Of a DNA stretch of 64,000 nt, positions 20,850-35,081 are shown piece after piece. The first letter of the stretch is position 1. Every line of letters begins with the position of its first letter. Below the pieces are notes generated by a model that was given only the letters and a program-made list of their open reading frames with translations, did no database searches and was not told where the DNA came from. Source of the stretch: Lunularia cruciata (taxonomy: Eukaryota; Streptophyta; Marchantiopsida; Lunulariales; Lunulariaceae); NCBI GenBank assembly GCA_948567375.1, contig OX419758.1:65787001-65851000 (forward strand). Reading direction: 5' to 3'. The position numbers were made by a program, and so were the translations under genes.

Positions 20850-22560
20850 CGTTCTCTCCTCTTTCAACTATTTACTTCAGTGGGTTTCCCGCTGCTCAGT
20901 GCATCATACTGTTGTAGCTTTGCTTCTGCAATCAATAAAACAAGGAATATAAATAAGTCTTTCGAGTCTTACGAGCTCTGGTCCCGGGAAGCCCTTCACC
21001 TTCTAGCTTTGCTTCTGCTATCAATTAAACGATGAATGAAACGCTCGGAACAGAGAACACAAATAAAAATCTCATCAACCTGGAAACACCATACAAACAT
21101 TATGTGAGCCTAAACCTGAAAACACAGCGCCGCCACCAAGAAAAATGAAGAAGTAAGCAATAGTTGCTGAACTGCCACTAGAAGAACACAATTTATTCTG
21201 ACCAAAGCAGAACGCAATGCAGAATTTAACGATAGGATTCGGGTCTTACGAGCTCTGGTCCTCGAAGGCCCTTCACACTCGGGACCCTGCTGTGAGGAGC
21301 GGGGCGGACCCGCAATGCTTCAAAAGTTTGTTGACGGGTGAAGGACCTCAATATGCAGAAGGTTCTCAACACTACTTACTTCTCTCGTGAAGGTTTTTGG
21401 GTACGTTGTAAGTATCTATAATGAAATATAACATGCATTTCCTAGAATCTTTTCTGGGAGTTTCTAATTGATTATATATCAATATTCACTTAAAGGATTA
21501 TATTTATTTCTTGTATTTTTTATATGATTTGAGAGTGAGAGTGCACAAAGTTTTGTCATGTGGAGTCTTTGTGATAAAAGTAAATGAAATTGTTGTTCAG
21601 AATGATCAGGTGCGTAATTGTATTAGGCACATGATCATTCCAAACAACAATTACTTTTAACATAGTAGATACTATACTATATACTATGTACCCAAGTTTG
21701 ACATTGGAATGATCATGTGCGTAATTATATTACATGTCACTTCACGAACTACTATGATACTATATACCCAAGTTTGACATTTGTGCGCGCAGACTTGAGA
21801 GTTATGTTATGTGGATCCTATGGTGAAACAATTCTTATGTTGGTGTGTGATTATTGTTTGAGAGGATGAAACAGTTCCTATATTATGTTAGTGTGTGATA
21901 ACTATTTGAGAGGATGAAGTCACACACCTATGTTGGTGTGTGAAGGGATGACATATGGCATGTTTGATTCTTCTTCTCAAGACAGTAACTCTGGGATAAA
22001 GAATAAGTCTTAGATGTATTTGATCTATAGCTAATTAATTCTTCATATTATATAGATTGCAAAAAGACAATTAACCATGGAACTCGATAACACACGACCT
22101 CCTAACCTTTGTCTCCCATATGATATACTATATACTTGGAGTATAAGGCTATCTAAAATTTTGAAAAAATCATATTTGTAGATAGAAGAATATTATTATT
22201 ATTATTTTATTGAGATAGATGAAGAGTAAAACTTCACTAATAAACTAAGACTTTGAGAACAAGTGTAGGGATTTTAAGTTGTTCATGGCCATATATATGG
22301 CTAATTATGTAAGGTAGATTATCTACATGGCAATAAAAGTTAAGTTCTATTTGAGTCGGCCATTTTACCTTTTTCATCTCTCCCTGGTAAGGGTTGATAG
22401 ATCTTCCGATCCTTCGTGTTCTCTCTGCGGTCCCAGATTTTGAGTCAGCCATTGCAAGCATCCCTCATGGAATTTACATTATTGTGCTCATAATGAGTAT
22501 CCAAATGGACGAGATTGAAAACGACTCAAACTGTTAATAAAGCAAGTTCACCTTTCAACC
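20850..22560 (-). repeat. Segmental duplication block C
   Basis: Colinear with about 13,404-15,260 (see block A), with internal gaps; it lacks the C2 coding part and the minisatellite. 21,270-21,360 retains the gggaccctgctgt and atgcttcaaaag region related to 20,160-20,240. It includes the foldback at 21,581-21,660 and several degenerate repeats of a ttggtgtgtgat phrase (21,840-21,950). Confidence 0.6.
21581..21660. repeat. Foldback element, imperfect 26-33-bp arms
   Basis: Arms about 21,588-21,613 and 21,627-21,652 pair with three mismatches around a 13-nt loop, with weaker pairing beyond. A third partial copy of one arm (ggaatgatcatgtgcgtaatt) lies at 21,707. It is likely a small MITE-like or foldback sequence without coding capacity. 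Confidence 0.7.
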
Positions 22561-23062
22561 GCAAAAGTCTCTTTTGCTACGCACTGGAACGACTCCAAGG
22601 GCGGACCACGACCGTTGCAAGAACCAGATGTCCGGAGATCGACAATGCGCTTAACTCAAAATATACCTGGATCGAATTTTACGATGAAATTAAATAATTC
22701 TTGTAAAAGTGATACTTGTTGGATTTGTCACATTTCGCTCAATGGCAAATGTGACACTCCCAAAAGCGAACAACGACGATGGCAACAACCAGATGCGAGG
22801 AGGGGTGAAATCTGTAGGATCGATGACTGGTCAATCCTCGATGGTCGATGTTGACCATTAAGATATACCGGGCGAATGGTTTATGGATATTATGCATTTG
22901 GACTGGTATTCTCTTGGTAGGTAAACTCCAAACTATCCTTGTCGGGATCTCTAAATAAAGCAACTGCAATTTCAAAGCACTTCAACTACCAATCGGCCAT
23001 TGGTAGTTGACCCTCAAGATATACACTCGAGGGCATATTTTATGGAGATTATGCATGGGACC
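22561..23062. repeat. Degenerate repeat area, no gene seen
   Basis: Contains two related stretches (about 22,605-22,700 and 22,770-22,880) sharing acgaccgttgcaacaac-like and agatgcgaggag-like phrases, and two copies of a gggcgaatggtttatgg-like phrase (22,870 and 23,030) leading into the repeat at 23,063. No credible coding sequence. Confidence 0.4.
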
Positions 23063-23405
23063 CTTGTACTCCTTGAAAGAAACTCCAAAAAGCAACTGCA
23101 ATTTCAAAGCACTTCAAGTTGAACTCCTCCCTCCAACTCCCTGTCCATCAAAATATGCCAATACGGCTAGAGAGGCATGTCAACAAAGGAATTCAGAGGT
23201 CTCCCAATCAGCATTCTTTTGTGCCCAAAGCACCGAGTTATTTGCTAACGATGATATTGCAACGAATTCAATTATAACAAACAATATACAAGAGATGAAG
23301 ATCTCATATAGCAAGAGCAAGGAGACTTAAGAAATAACGAGCTATGACCATACATAGTTCTAGGTATCAATGTCCATAACTTCATAGAAAGTCCTAGAGA
23401 GTATC
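23063..23405. repeat. Dispersed repeat, copy 2
   Basis: Matches 20,488-20,840 along its length (see there). It is followed by the AT-rich family copy, which runs in the opposite direction. Confidence 0.75.
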
Positions 23406-23576
23406 TTAAATTATTTTCACAATCGTAAGCATAACTGAGGAAAATAAAGGTTAGACTGAGAAATAATGTTTGCAAAGGGTGCTAGGGTGTTCAAGGAGTA
23501 TGAGAGAAAGCAATTTTAAGAGTAGTTTTAGGGGGGGAAATCCTGATAAATTCCTTATAATAAGAAGTTGGAGGCA

Positions 23577-26036
23577 TGGAAACTTATTTATTTCTTGATC
23601 ATAGGTGATTTGTGAAATACTTAATTTAATTTCAATATCCTCCTGTGAAAAAATCAATCTAAAAACTTTTTATTATATATATTGTAAGAAATAACATTAA
23701 AGGATGAATATACTCCTCCAAATAATGAATAGAACTTTTAGAATATGTACTTGATAAATTAGAAAATTTACATCATCATTGGTTGATACAAGGAGTAACT
23801 AAATTATATTTTCACGCAGAAAACATCAAATTTTTTGTATCATGCTTCTTAGATTCTATATTGGATACTTGGAAGTTAATTACAATATAAAATTTTATTT
23901 GTTGCAAAAGAAAATGTTACCTCTACTTTGACAAATAAGTAATTTCATATCTAATGAATTATTATAGATAAAATTTCTAGATGCTAATCTTTTTTAAATA
24001 AATATTTTATATTATAAGACATATTTCTCATACTATAGAACTTGCTATTATACTTGGAGGTGGTTGGATTCAAGATATAGCTTTCACACGAATTATGTAT
24101 GTTCTTATAGAATTTATTGACTTAACGGAATGAGAAGAGTTGTTAAGATGTGACTTCGTAATAAATACATCTTATGATCTTATTCACTCATTTTCTCATG
24201 AATGATATCAAGATATGTACTTCAGCATTCAAATAAATAGATAAGTCAACCTTTACGTTCTACTTATGAGATATGTATATATAATAATCCCTCTTTATTT
24301 ATAAAAATTCAAATAAAAATTATTTTAAAGTAAAATTTAACAAAATTATATGTTGAGACATTTAGTTTATGCTATAGACATGCTCCTTTAAAGACAAAAA
24401 AATCTAAATATATTTGATATTCTATATATTAAAATACATATATAATCCTTGAATTAACACAAGAACAAGCATATAAGAGGTTTGATTTTATTGCTTCACT
24501 TGGTCTGCCTTTCTTAGACGTTACTTAGGTACTAGAAATTACTTATGTGATTGAAATGTTCATTTTATACTAAAAAGCATGATTATGTGACAGACATAAG
24601 TATATAAAATGTTTTTCTTCGTCTAATATGCAAAGATAAAAGATTATTTGCATCAATATTTATTTAACTCTACATATATCAAATTTATATTTGTCTAAGT
24701 AAAAGAATCGTTTATCACATCCCTCCTGTACAATTTTCCCTAAGTAATCTAATTGAGAAACATATTTCTATAATATCAAAGGAAATCATATATTAAATCC
24801 TTCTAATCTTAATGATAATAAAATATCAAAGTTAAGCTCCTTAAAATTTGAGAATGATATTTAGTATACACGGTTAAAAAAAATATCTCATTTATCTTTC
24901 CTTTATATTATGTTGGTATGGTAAAAATATTAGCATTCTTTATCTTATCGAGCAAACAAGAAACACATTTTATTCCTTTTAAGCATTCAATAATCATCTA
25001 GCAATTAATTTAAATATGCCTTTCGTTACTAAATTATGTACTTATCCATTTTTAATCAATCAATGATCGTCCAAAAACTATCTTGAATAGTACATTTTTT
25101 TATCATAGTATAATAATAAGTGTCTATTTTGCTTAAGTATAAACTCATGTGTAATTTTCTTACGTATATATTTCTGCTTAGTTTGACTCATATCTATAGC
25201 AACGAGTGATTTAATTTTTCATCTAATGTTTAGACTTGGACTCTTGAGATTATTTTCTTGAGTATATATTTACTCTATTTTAAATTAAATTAAATTATAA
25301 ATCACATGTTAATTTTACACATTGGCAATAAATCTATCATTATTAATTAATAATAAAATAATTAAATTAATTTCTTAATTTTAATTTATTTTGGAGAATC
25401 ATGTATTTATTTGAGCTACATGTGATCTTTCTAACTCGTGGAAACTCTTCATATATTTCTCTATAGTAAAATATATACTTTAAAAACTAAATGTCTATAT
25501 TTACTGATTTTTTCTTCCAGCAATTATAAAATCTATGCTCAAAGTAAATAAACATGAATTTATTTCCAAGTGTGCACTTTAACCACTTCTGATGTGAAAT
25601 TTTGAGTATTAACTCTTCTACTTCTCCAAAATTATTCATAATAGATTCAATGGTGCAATTAGTCACAAGAACGCAATGTGATAAGAAAAATTAGAGTTCC
25701 ACATACTTTACTAATACGCGATTTGCAATCTATATTCTAACTAATCTCAACTCAAAATTTGCTACTTCTTGTTTCTTTCTAAATGTCAGGTTGCTTGAAA
25801 AGCTATCACAATCGATCAAGTGTGCAAAGGTTTCCTTATATTATCAAAATAAATTAACATAATAAAAGTAAGATTATTTAAAGAAATTTTCCTTTTGATT
25901 GAGTCTTCTAATACAATTTTAAAACAAGCCATATATAAGTCTATAAATAAGTGTATTAAAAAGAAGCAAACATATTCCAAAAAAATATTCCAAATTGAAT
26001 TGCACAACAAAGAGGTAAAGTCTATATAAGTCATTG
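23577..26036 (-). repeat. AT-rich non-coding repeat family, copy 1
   Basis: Its reverse complement is colinear with 48,768-49,110 plus 55,185-57,664. Paired landmarks: 25,820-26,030 with 48,768-48,870 (tatattccaaattgaattgc), 25,640-25,700 with the gypsy-1 insertion point, 24,500-24,620 with 56,220-56,340 (acagacataagtatataaaatg), and 23,920-24,130 with 57,120-57,340. The edge near 23,577 is where homology to copy 2 is cut by gypsy-2, so the element may continue toward 23,410. No reading frame, terminal inverted repeats or LTRs are visible. It is probably a non-autonomous element or a large duplicated segment. Confidence 0.7.
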
Positions 26037-26046
26037 ATTATGTATG

Positions 26047-26092
26047 TAAATAAATAAATAAATAAATAAATATTTATTTATTTATTTATAGC
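26047..26092. repeat. (TAAA)n/(TTTA)n palindromic microsatellite
   Basis: Repeated taaa units followed immediately by repeated ttta units, forming a self-complementary tract. It separates the AT-rich repeat from the B3 fragment copy, so it marks a junction. Confidence 0.9.
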
Positions 26093-27300
26093 GAGTTCAT
26101 ATGACAATGACATTGAATTTTAAGCTCCGCTGAACAATATCTACAATCCCTACCATCACTTACATCATCATCACCATCACGTACATTAAAAATTCTGCAC
26201 AATTTGCATCTTCCATGTCCCTCTGGGAGATACAACATTCCCGTGTCTTTGCTGTATAGTTCGGAACATTGTCTCTCTGTTTACTTATGTACTTAGTCTG
26301 GTTTGAAATGCGCACCAAATTCGGTTTAAACCCTTTTAGGCTGTAAATTTCCTTTGCATGAACTGCACTGATGGAGCGATTGCATCAAATAGCAGATATC
26401 ATTCATCTGCAAAGCTTTAGGAACCTAACATTCTTTTTCCCTTTCCATCTCCACCTTTAAAACCCCATCAGGTTCATCTCGGGCAAAACCATTGCTCAGC
26501 ATTACCGCATATTCACTAAAAGGCGTTTGGAGTTGGGAGTCCCAAGTCCATTCTGGACAATTGCAGGCTTATCCCAGGTAATAAGTCCTTCTGCTTCCGG
26601 ATGCCATATCGAATCATTTCATATTCAGTTTGTCACAGTTTTGTGTTGGATGTACTTACAAGCTTGCTACATGTGTACTGGATTACTCTTAAGAGCGTAA
26701 ATGAGAAATATTTAGAAGCTATGTTGTAGTGATAGTCTGAAAGAAATTCTTGGCCCGAACTGGATGGGCGCACCAGTTTCCAGCTGTAGATACTTGGATA
26801 AAGCTCCAAAGTGAAGAAGGAAAATTATTCTATGTCATAGAGTCATAGAGTCAACATGAGATTTTGGGTCAACAGGAGTGAATTTAGTGCTGGATGGAAA
26901 TCTTTTGTCAAACAGAAGGAGTTGAAACTTGGAGACATTGTGATGTTTCACCTTCAGGAGCGATTTATCTTGAAGATGACTAAATCACTTACCTTAGTAA
27001 TAGTTTATTTCACAACTTGGATATTATATAATGAACTGACACCTTATTTCATCCACTTTGCAGACCTACAATGAAGAAGAATGATGCCTCTACATCCGGA
27101 AGTTGAATATTGAAGTCCTAAAGTTACTTCAATAAAGTTGTAATGTATTATTTTGAAGTTAGAACTCCCTTCAAGAGAAATTAGACCCGGACATGGTTCA
27201 GTATCCAGACATATTCCTATCGCTTAGATAGGTCATAATGACATGGCTTTATATTTTGGTTTCATCTACATAATAAAAATATACGAAAGAGGGTTCATCT
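26091..27300 (+). pseudogene. B3 DNA-binding-domain gene fragment, copy 2
   Basis: More complete than copy 1. An exon-like phrase at about 26,515-26,574 (FTKRRLELGVPSPFWTIAGL) ends at a possible donor (caggtaata). The B3 core is at 26,790-26,990: TWIKLQSEEGKLFYVIES, then after a small frameshift MRFWVNRSEFSAGWKSFVKQ and KELKLGDIVMFHLQERF. These match the plant B3 pattern (RFxVxxxxFxxGWxxFVxxxxLxxGDxxxFxL). The frameshift lies beside a duplicated catagagt phrase (26,839 and 26,846), a likely slippage event. The 3' tail (to 27,300) is shared with 2,608 and 3,226. The gene family is clear. The copy is broken and lacks the surrounding gene. Confidence 0.72.
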
Positions 27301-27600
27301 TGAAACATATGCAGGTTTTAGCCACTTTGTTCCAATGTGTTTACAGATATACTGGTATTTCACAGGATTCAAAATCATTTTGGAGCTGAGTAGTCCTGCT
27401 CCTCCTTACATAGCTCTAGCGTAAGTTTAATTTTTATTTGATTTATATGAAAAGTTTCGCCCAATCTCATAATCTTGACAGGATTTTTGAGAGACTCAAG
27501 GTTTCAGAAGAGACGGTTTCAGGCGACACCTAAAATACGATGAAAAAATTTACGTATACACTAAAGGGATAATATAGTGATATTTTAATTTTAATGTAAA
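27301..27600. other. Intergenic, no gene seen
   Basis: Unique-looking sequence after the B3 fragment. I see no repeat, RNA or credible reading frame. Confidence 0.35.
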
Positions 27601-28570
27601 TATTTAAGTGTGTTATCGAAGATAACAGGAAAGAACTCAAGATTCCAAAAGCGAAACACAGGACTCAAAGGACTCACGATAGGAAACAACAGAAGACAAA
27701 GCCTCACTTCTATTCCTGTCCGTCAAATAGTGTTCGACGAAAGGCACTAAAACATCGACTGTAGAACGATTATGTTGAGCAAGCTTAGAGGGGATTTCGA
27801 AGTACTGGAAGAAGACTCTATACACTTATGATTTGTATATACATTTACCTTGGGCAGAAGGGTAGATTTTAAGAGACCGATGCTATTTGGGGGTTTAGTT
27901 CTATTTTACCTCTTATGTCTCATTTTAGTACGGTACATTATATGGAATGAAATTACTTCCACACCATATCCTACAACGATGCCCAGCCTGGGAGTATTAC
28001 TCTCATCGATTACTCTACGTCTTCTGTTACATGCTCGGATAGCTCGTCTTGCATAGCTCGGATATCTTAGGTGCAGTAGGGCAGATTTCTCATACAGACT
28101 CTATGGGGGCTTAGCCCCATGTTACCTTTTTTTTCTCTCCCTTGTACGGCTTGAGGGTCTTGCCATCCTTCATTTTTCCTACGCGGTCGCCTTTCTCTTC
28201 TGTTACTAACCCCACCAGTCAGTATCCGACGATAGAGATAGACCTCTGTTTTCTCTCTTTCTCCCTCTCTGTGCGCTGTGGCTTATTTTCTCCCTCTCCG
28301 ATGGAGGAATTGCGAGCTACAAATGATGTTCCCTTATAAAAGAAAGCTGCATATGACCATACAAAGTTCTCAGTGGACGAAGCTCTCAAAGCAGTTTATT
28401 AAACATCGAGTGGAGAAGGAAAATGTAGAGTAAGCTTAGAGGGGATTTCGTAGTACAGGATGAAGACCCTAAAGACTTCAGATTTGTTTATTATACATTT
28501 ACCAAGGGCAGAAGGGTAGATTTTGGAAACCAATACTATTTGGGGTTTAGCACTATTTTACCTTTTATAT
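27601..28570 (+). repeat. Duplicated unit pair around a dispersed repeat
   Basis: About 27,780-27,920 and 28,435-28,570 are related: a cttagaggggatttcg phrase, a tacatttacc-gggcagaagggtagatttt phrase and a tatttggggtttag phrase. Between them 28,070-28,200 is the dispersed repeat also present, inverted, at 18,945-19,065 and at 43,150-43,260. No coding sequence is convincing. Confidence 0.6.
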
Positions 28571-32030
<3,460 letters not shown>

Positions 32031-32039
32031 AAATCAACA

Positions 32040-32310
32040 AGCACTATCAAGCGACTACCAACGGCAACAAGCGGCAACAAGTGGCTTCAGGCGCCAATGA
32101 GCGGCTACGGGCACCAACAAGCTTTAGGGGGTTTGGGCACCATCGAGCAGCTTCGGGCAGCGACGAGCAATATCCCATTTAATCCTAAATAACACATTAC
32201 TAACACAATATCGAGCGGCTACTAATGGCAACAAGCAACTACCAGCTGCAACAAGCAGCAACAGGCAGCAATGAGCAAAATCTCATTTAATCCTAAATTA
32301 ACACATTACA
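32040..32310 (+). repeat. Degenerate 'ggcaacaagc' repeats and a 110-bp duplication
   Basis: Short, diverged units of the type (g/c)ggcaacaagc and gagcggctac are strung through the region. A larger duplicate is visible where catttaatcctaaat-aacacattac occurs at about 32,176 and again at about 32,286. It is low-complexity sequence with no coding support. Confidence 0.65.
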
Positions 32311-32532
32311 CCAGGTGGCAACCTGTGAAGTTCATATTCACCTTAAACCATATACTTTATTAACCCTAATATGTAATTAATGCATTATGGTGTAACAACG
32401 GAAAACTCCATATCCCTTGTTTTCTACGAACCACCTCTTATGGAGTTTGCTAATAATAAGAACTTTGCCAAAACTCCATAGTGGGACTCTTTCTTCCTCC
32501 CGCCCGCACCCCATCACAGCTTCATAATAATC

Positions 32533-32670
32533 TATATGAAAATATACAGAACTTCATTAAATTATTTCTGAAACCCCCTAATATTGTGATGGTTGGTCAG
32601 GTATATGAAAATATACAGAACTTCATAAAACTGTTTCTGAAACCCGCTAATATTGTGATGGTTGGTCAGG
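32533..32670 (+). repeat. 69-bp tandem duplication
   Basis: Two units, 32,533-32,601 and 32,602-32,670, start tatatgaaaatatacagaac and end gtgatggttggtcagg, with about five differences. The second runs into 32,671-32,800, which is related to 1,870-2,000 (gtcaggtaacatggt and cagtggtacaactgaatttt-like phrases). The origin is therefore the sequence family that also sits in the first B3 fragment. Confidence 0.85.
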
Positions 32671-32916
32671 TAACATGGTCGGTATTTCTATGTTGTTTGA
32701 ATGTTTCATGGAGATACTCATGTATAGCACAGTGGTACAACTGAATTTTGTCTTGCATTTCAAGTTTCTTCCATTCTGTTATGTCATGATGAGTGTGTTG
32801 CATGTGGCCGGACAGCGCTTGAATTTCAATGGATCGATGGCGAGAACATGGTTAACTTAGGAGAATGGAAGAGAAGACTTAGGGGATCAAAAGTTTGACC
32901 CATTCGAATCCACTGG

Positions 32917-32944
32917 TTTAGGGTTTAGGGTTTAGGGGTTAGGG
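32917..32944 (+). repeat. Short TTTAGGG telomere-type tract
   Basis: Three perfect TTTAGGG units (32,917-32,937) plus a degenerate ggttaggg. This is the plant telomere repeat, but it is far too short to be a telomere or a clear fusion point. Such telo-box-like tracts are common in plant DNA. Confidence 0.9.
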
Positions 32945-33000
32945 AAGAATCTTGGAAGAAACCGAACGAGGCACTATCACATGGTTAAACATGGTGAAAT

Positions 33001-33091
33001 TGCACGCATCGTGCGACTTGGGAGGAGTGCATTTTGCACTCCTCCCAAGTGCATAAAAAATGCACTCCTCCCAAGTCGCACGATGCGTGCA
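33001..33091. repeat. Perfect 35-bp inverted repeat with nested third arm
   Basis: Arms 33,001-33,035 and 33,057-33,091 are exactly complementary. The 21-nt loop itself contains another copy of the right-arm core (gcactcctcccaagt, 33,036-33,050), which can pair with the left arm instead. Two alternative hairpins are therefore possible. GC content is higher than its surroundings. Confidence 0.95.
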
Positions 33092-34246
33092 TTTTTTAGT
33101 AACCTGAGTCAAAGTATCCAGCCGTCGAATTTGCAGAGTGTCCCATCTGCACTTTAACTGTGATCGGTGGCTGTGCATCATTTACAGAAGCGACGGCGAT
33201 TGGGTCGAGTAGCAGGTTTGAACCTTGCTTCAAGAAGAGCTGGAGCACAAGAAAGTGAAAAGGGCGACCTCTTACATCATGCACGGGGAGCAGCAAAGAT
33301 TTGCAGCAAGCCGCTGCAGAACGAATAGATTTTGCAGTCAAATGTCCTAAACTGCAATGCACAGTGTTGTCTACGCGGTCGCCTTTTCGTTCGCAATGCA
33401 CAGTAGGGAGAAAAAGACACGACGCCCCAGCAAGGGATATGACTATTCTTAACGTGGTTCCAACAGAAGTATGTGCGTGCATGAGAGTACGAACTAAGGA
33501 TAGGCTAAGAGGAAAGTACGGTAAAGTACGCTGAAGACTTCTATCTGTAAGTGGATTCTCCCCCGATTGGAAGTTCCAACCGTGGAGAGGCCTTAAAGCA
33601 TGAGGTGAGACAGCCCAGCCTTAGGTGGAGAGCGTCTCTCGTGCTTGCAAGGGGAGGAGGGGAGGGAAGTCTCACAGCGGACGCTCAGCCCCATTTCTGG
33701 TTAGCGGGTCACTAATTTAGATGGTAGCGCTTAAGTCCAATCAACTGCTCAAAGAGATGGCAGCCCATAAGAGTATGAGTTTCATTTAAGTTGACTCTGT
33801 ACTTATGACCTTCCAGTGCCAGCAAGAAAGTGACAGACACTTTTCTTCTTAAAATTTTTCTTTTCCAAAAATCGTATAGAAACGGTTTTCTTTCTCATGC
33901 TCTCGAGTCATTACATGAAGGAACTATCGTAGTTACAAACGCTTCCTATGCTGGTTTTCTCATAGAGAAAGGATGGCATTAAGGAACATACGGTTTTGGT
34001 AAAAGACAGAGTAAATTTTATATTAGATTCTTAAGGTTATGTCTTTTATAATGATCTATGTAGTCAGAAAATCAGTTAAAACTTATAAAGATGAAAATAA
34101 GATATTCATTTTTGCACTTATGACGATGCTTGATAGCTTTCCAACCGAAATTCTGCAATACAAGCGAGTGACATTCCTTAAGCATAGAGATATACTGAAG
34201 AAGACTAAAGAACGAGAACATGAACAAATGAGGAAATTATTTGAAA
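33092..34246. other. Intergenic, no gene seen
   Basis: A GC-richer stretch to about 33,720 contains a ctacgcggtcgccttttcg phrase of the dispersed repeat (33,371) between two gcaatgcacagt phrases (33,354 and 33,394). The rest has no recognisable feature. Confidence 0.35.
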
Positions 34247-34990
34247 TTATCTCAGTCCCAAAAACTCACCATATCTTTTCTTGTTAATTGAATAGTGTTT
34301 GCATTTTGGCCCAACTATTTCAAGACCCAAAACTCTGGGGAAAAGTAAAGATAGTTCTGGTACTCTGGTGAAATTGGGCAACGCCTCCAGTCTCAGACGT
34401 TCCAGTGAAGGGGGTCCCCAGAAACTGGAAAAATCAGTGACTGTTAAATTAGGAACACACAGCTCTGTCAAAGAGAGTAATTTGTCTAAGCGGGGGAGAG
34501 TTCTAAGTTTGGGCAATGCATCAAATGTAAGGTATGTTAATGAAGTTAATCTACTCAGACTGGGAAGATCGCAAACACTTGTTGGTCAGGCGAGATCAAG
34601 TGTCTCTAAGGACGGCAAGGGTAAGTTGGGTATGTTCTCTACTCCGTGTAAAGTTCGTGAAAGACAGATCTCGTAACGTAGTACAAGCATTCAAACTGGG
34701 CAGTACTTGTACATTTTAACCCCAAAAACTAAGAGAGTTCAGAGTCGATGGTGATGACGATCGAGGTATATTTGCGAGCTTGGTCAGGACCTCCAATGTC
34801 AAGTCTTCTAGTGAAGGTAAGCCGCGTAAACTCGGAATAGAGAGTGTGGGTGTGTCACGGGTAATGGAGCCACATTTGCATAAGAACCACAAGTTCCTGA
34901 AGCACTGAACTTTTTGTTTTCCAAAAGTGAACCGTAAAACTTCTTTTGCGTCACTAAAGAGTAATGAAATTCTATGCCAAGATAAAGAGT
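34247..34990 (-). pseudogene. LRR fragment, plant NBS-LRR-like, degraded
   Basis: In minus-strand order: a phrase about 34,830-34,905 (NLWFLCKCGSI, then IPSLRGLPSLEDLTLEVL), NSLSFWG followed by a stop, VQVLPSLNACTTLRDLSF, then frameshifts and stops. The last open part, 34,247-34,516, reads MPKLRTLPRLDKLLSLTEL, FSSFWGPPSLERLRLEALPN and TRVPELSLLFPRVLGLEI. Repeats with the spacing LxxLPxLxxLxxLxxLxL are typical of the C-terminal LRR of plant disease-resistance-type proteins. No NB-ARC region is present. It is broken by at least two stops and frame changes. It lies 92 bp or more beyond the allantoinase stop codon on the same strand. Confidence 0.68.
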
Positions 34991-35081
34991 AGACATAACC
35001 TGGAATACGGCTAGATTGACCAAAAACAATTTTAGAAGGCCTTGTACAATTTCTACATCTATGAACAGTTGTATAAGCATT

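Noticed and set aside
19560-21260. Possible hammerhead ribozyme in the 'gtcttacga...cggaagg' module (minus strand has a GTC-loop-GAC followed by GCGAAAC)
   Set aside because: The conserved CTGANGA core is missing and copies show no compensating changes in the stems.
32917-32944. Interstitial telomere or chromosome-fusion point
   Set aside because: Only three perfect TTTAGGG units; such tracts are common by chance or as telo-boxes.
33096-33534. Overlapping open frames of about 128 and 77 codons on opposite strands
   Set aside because: They overlap each other and a dispersed-repeat phrase and show no family resemblance; GC-richer sequence gives longer chance frames.
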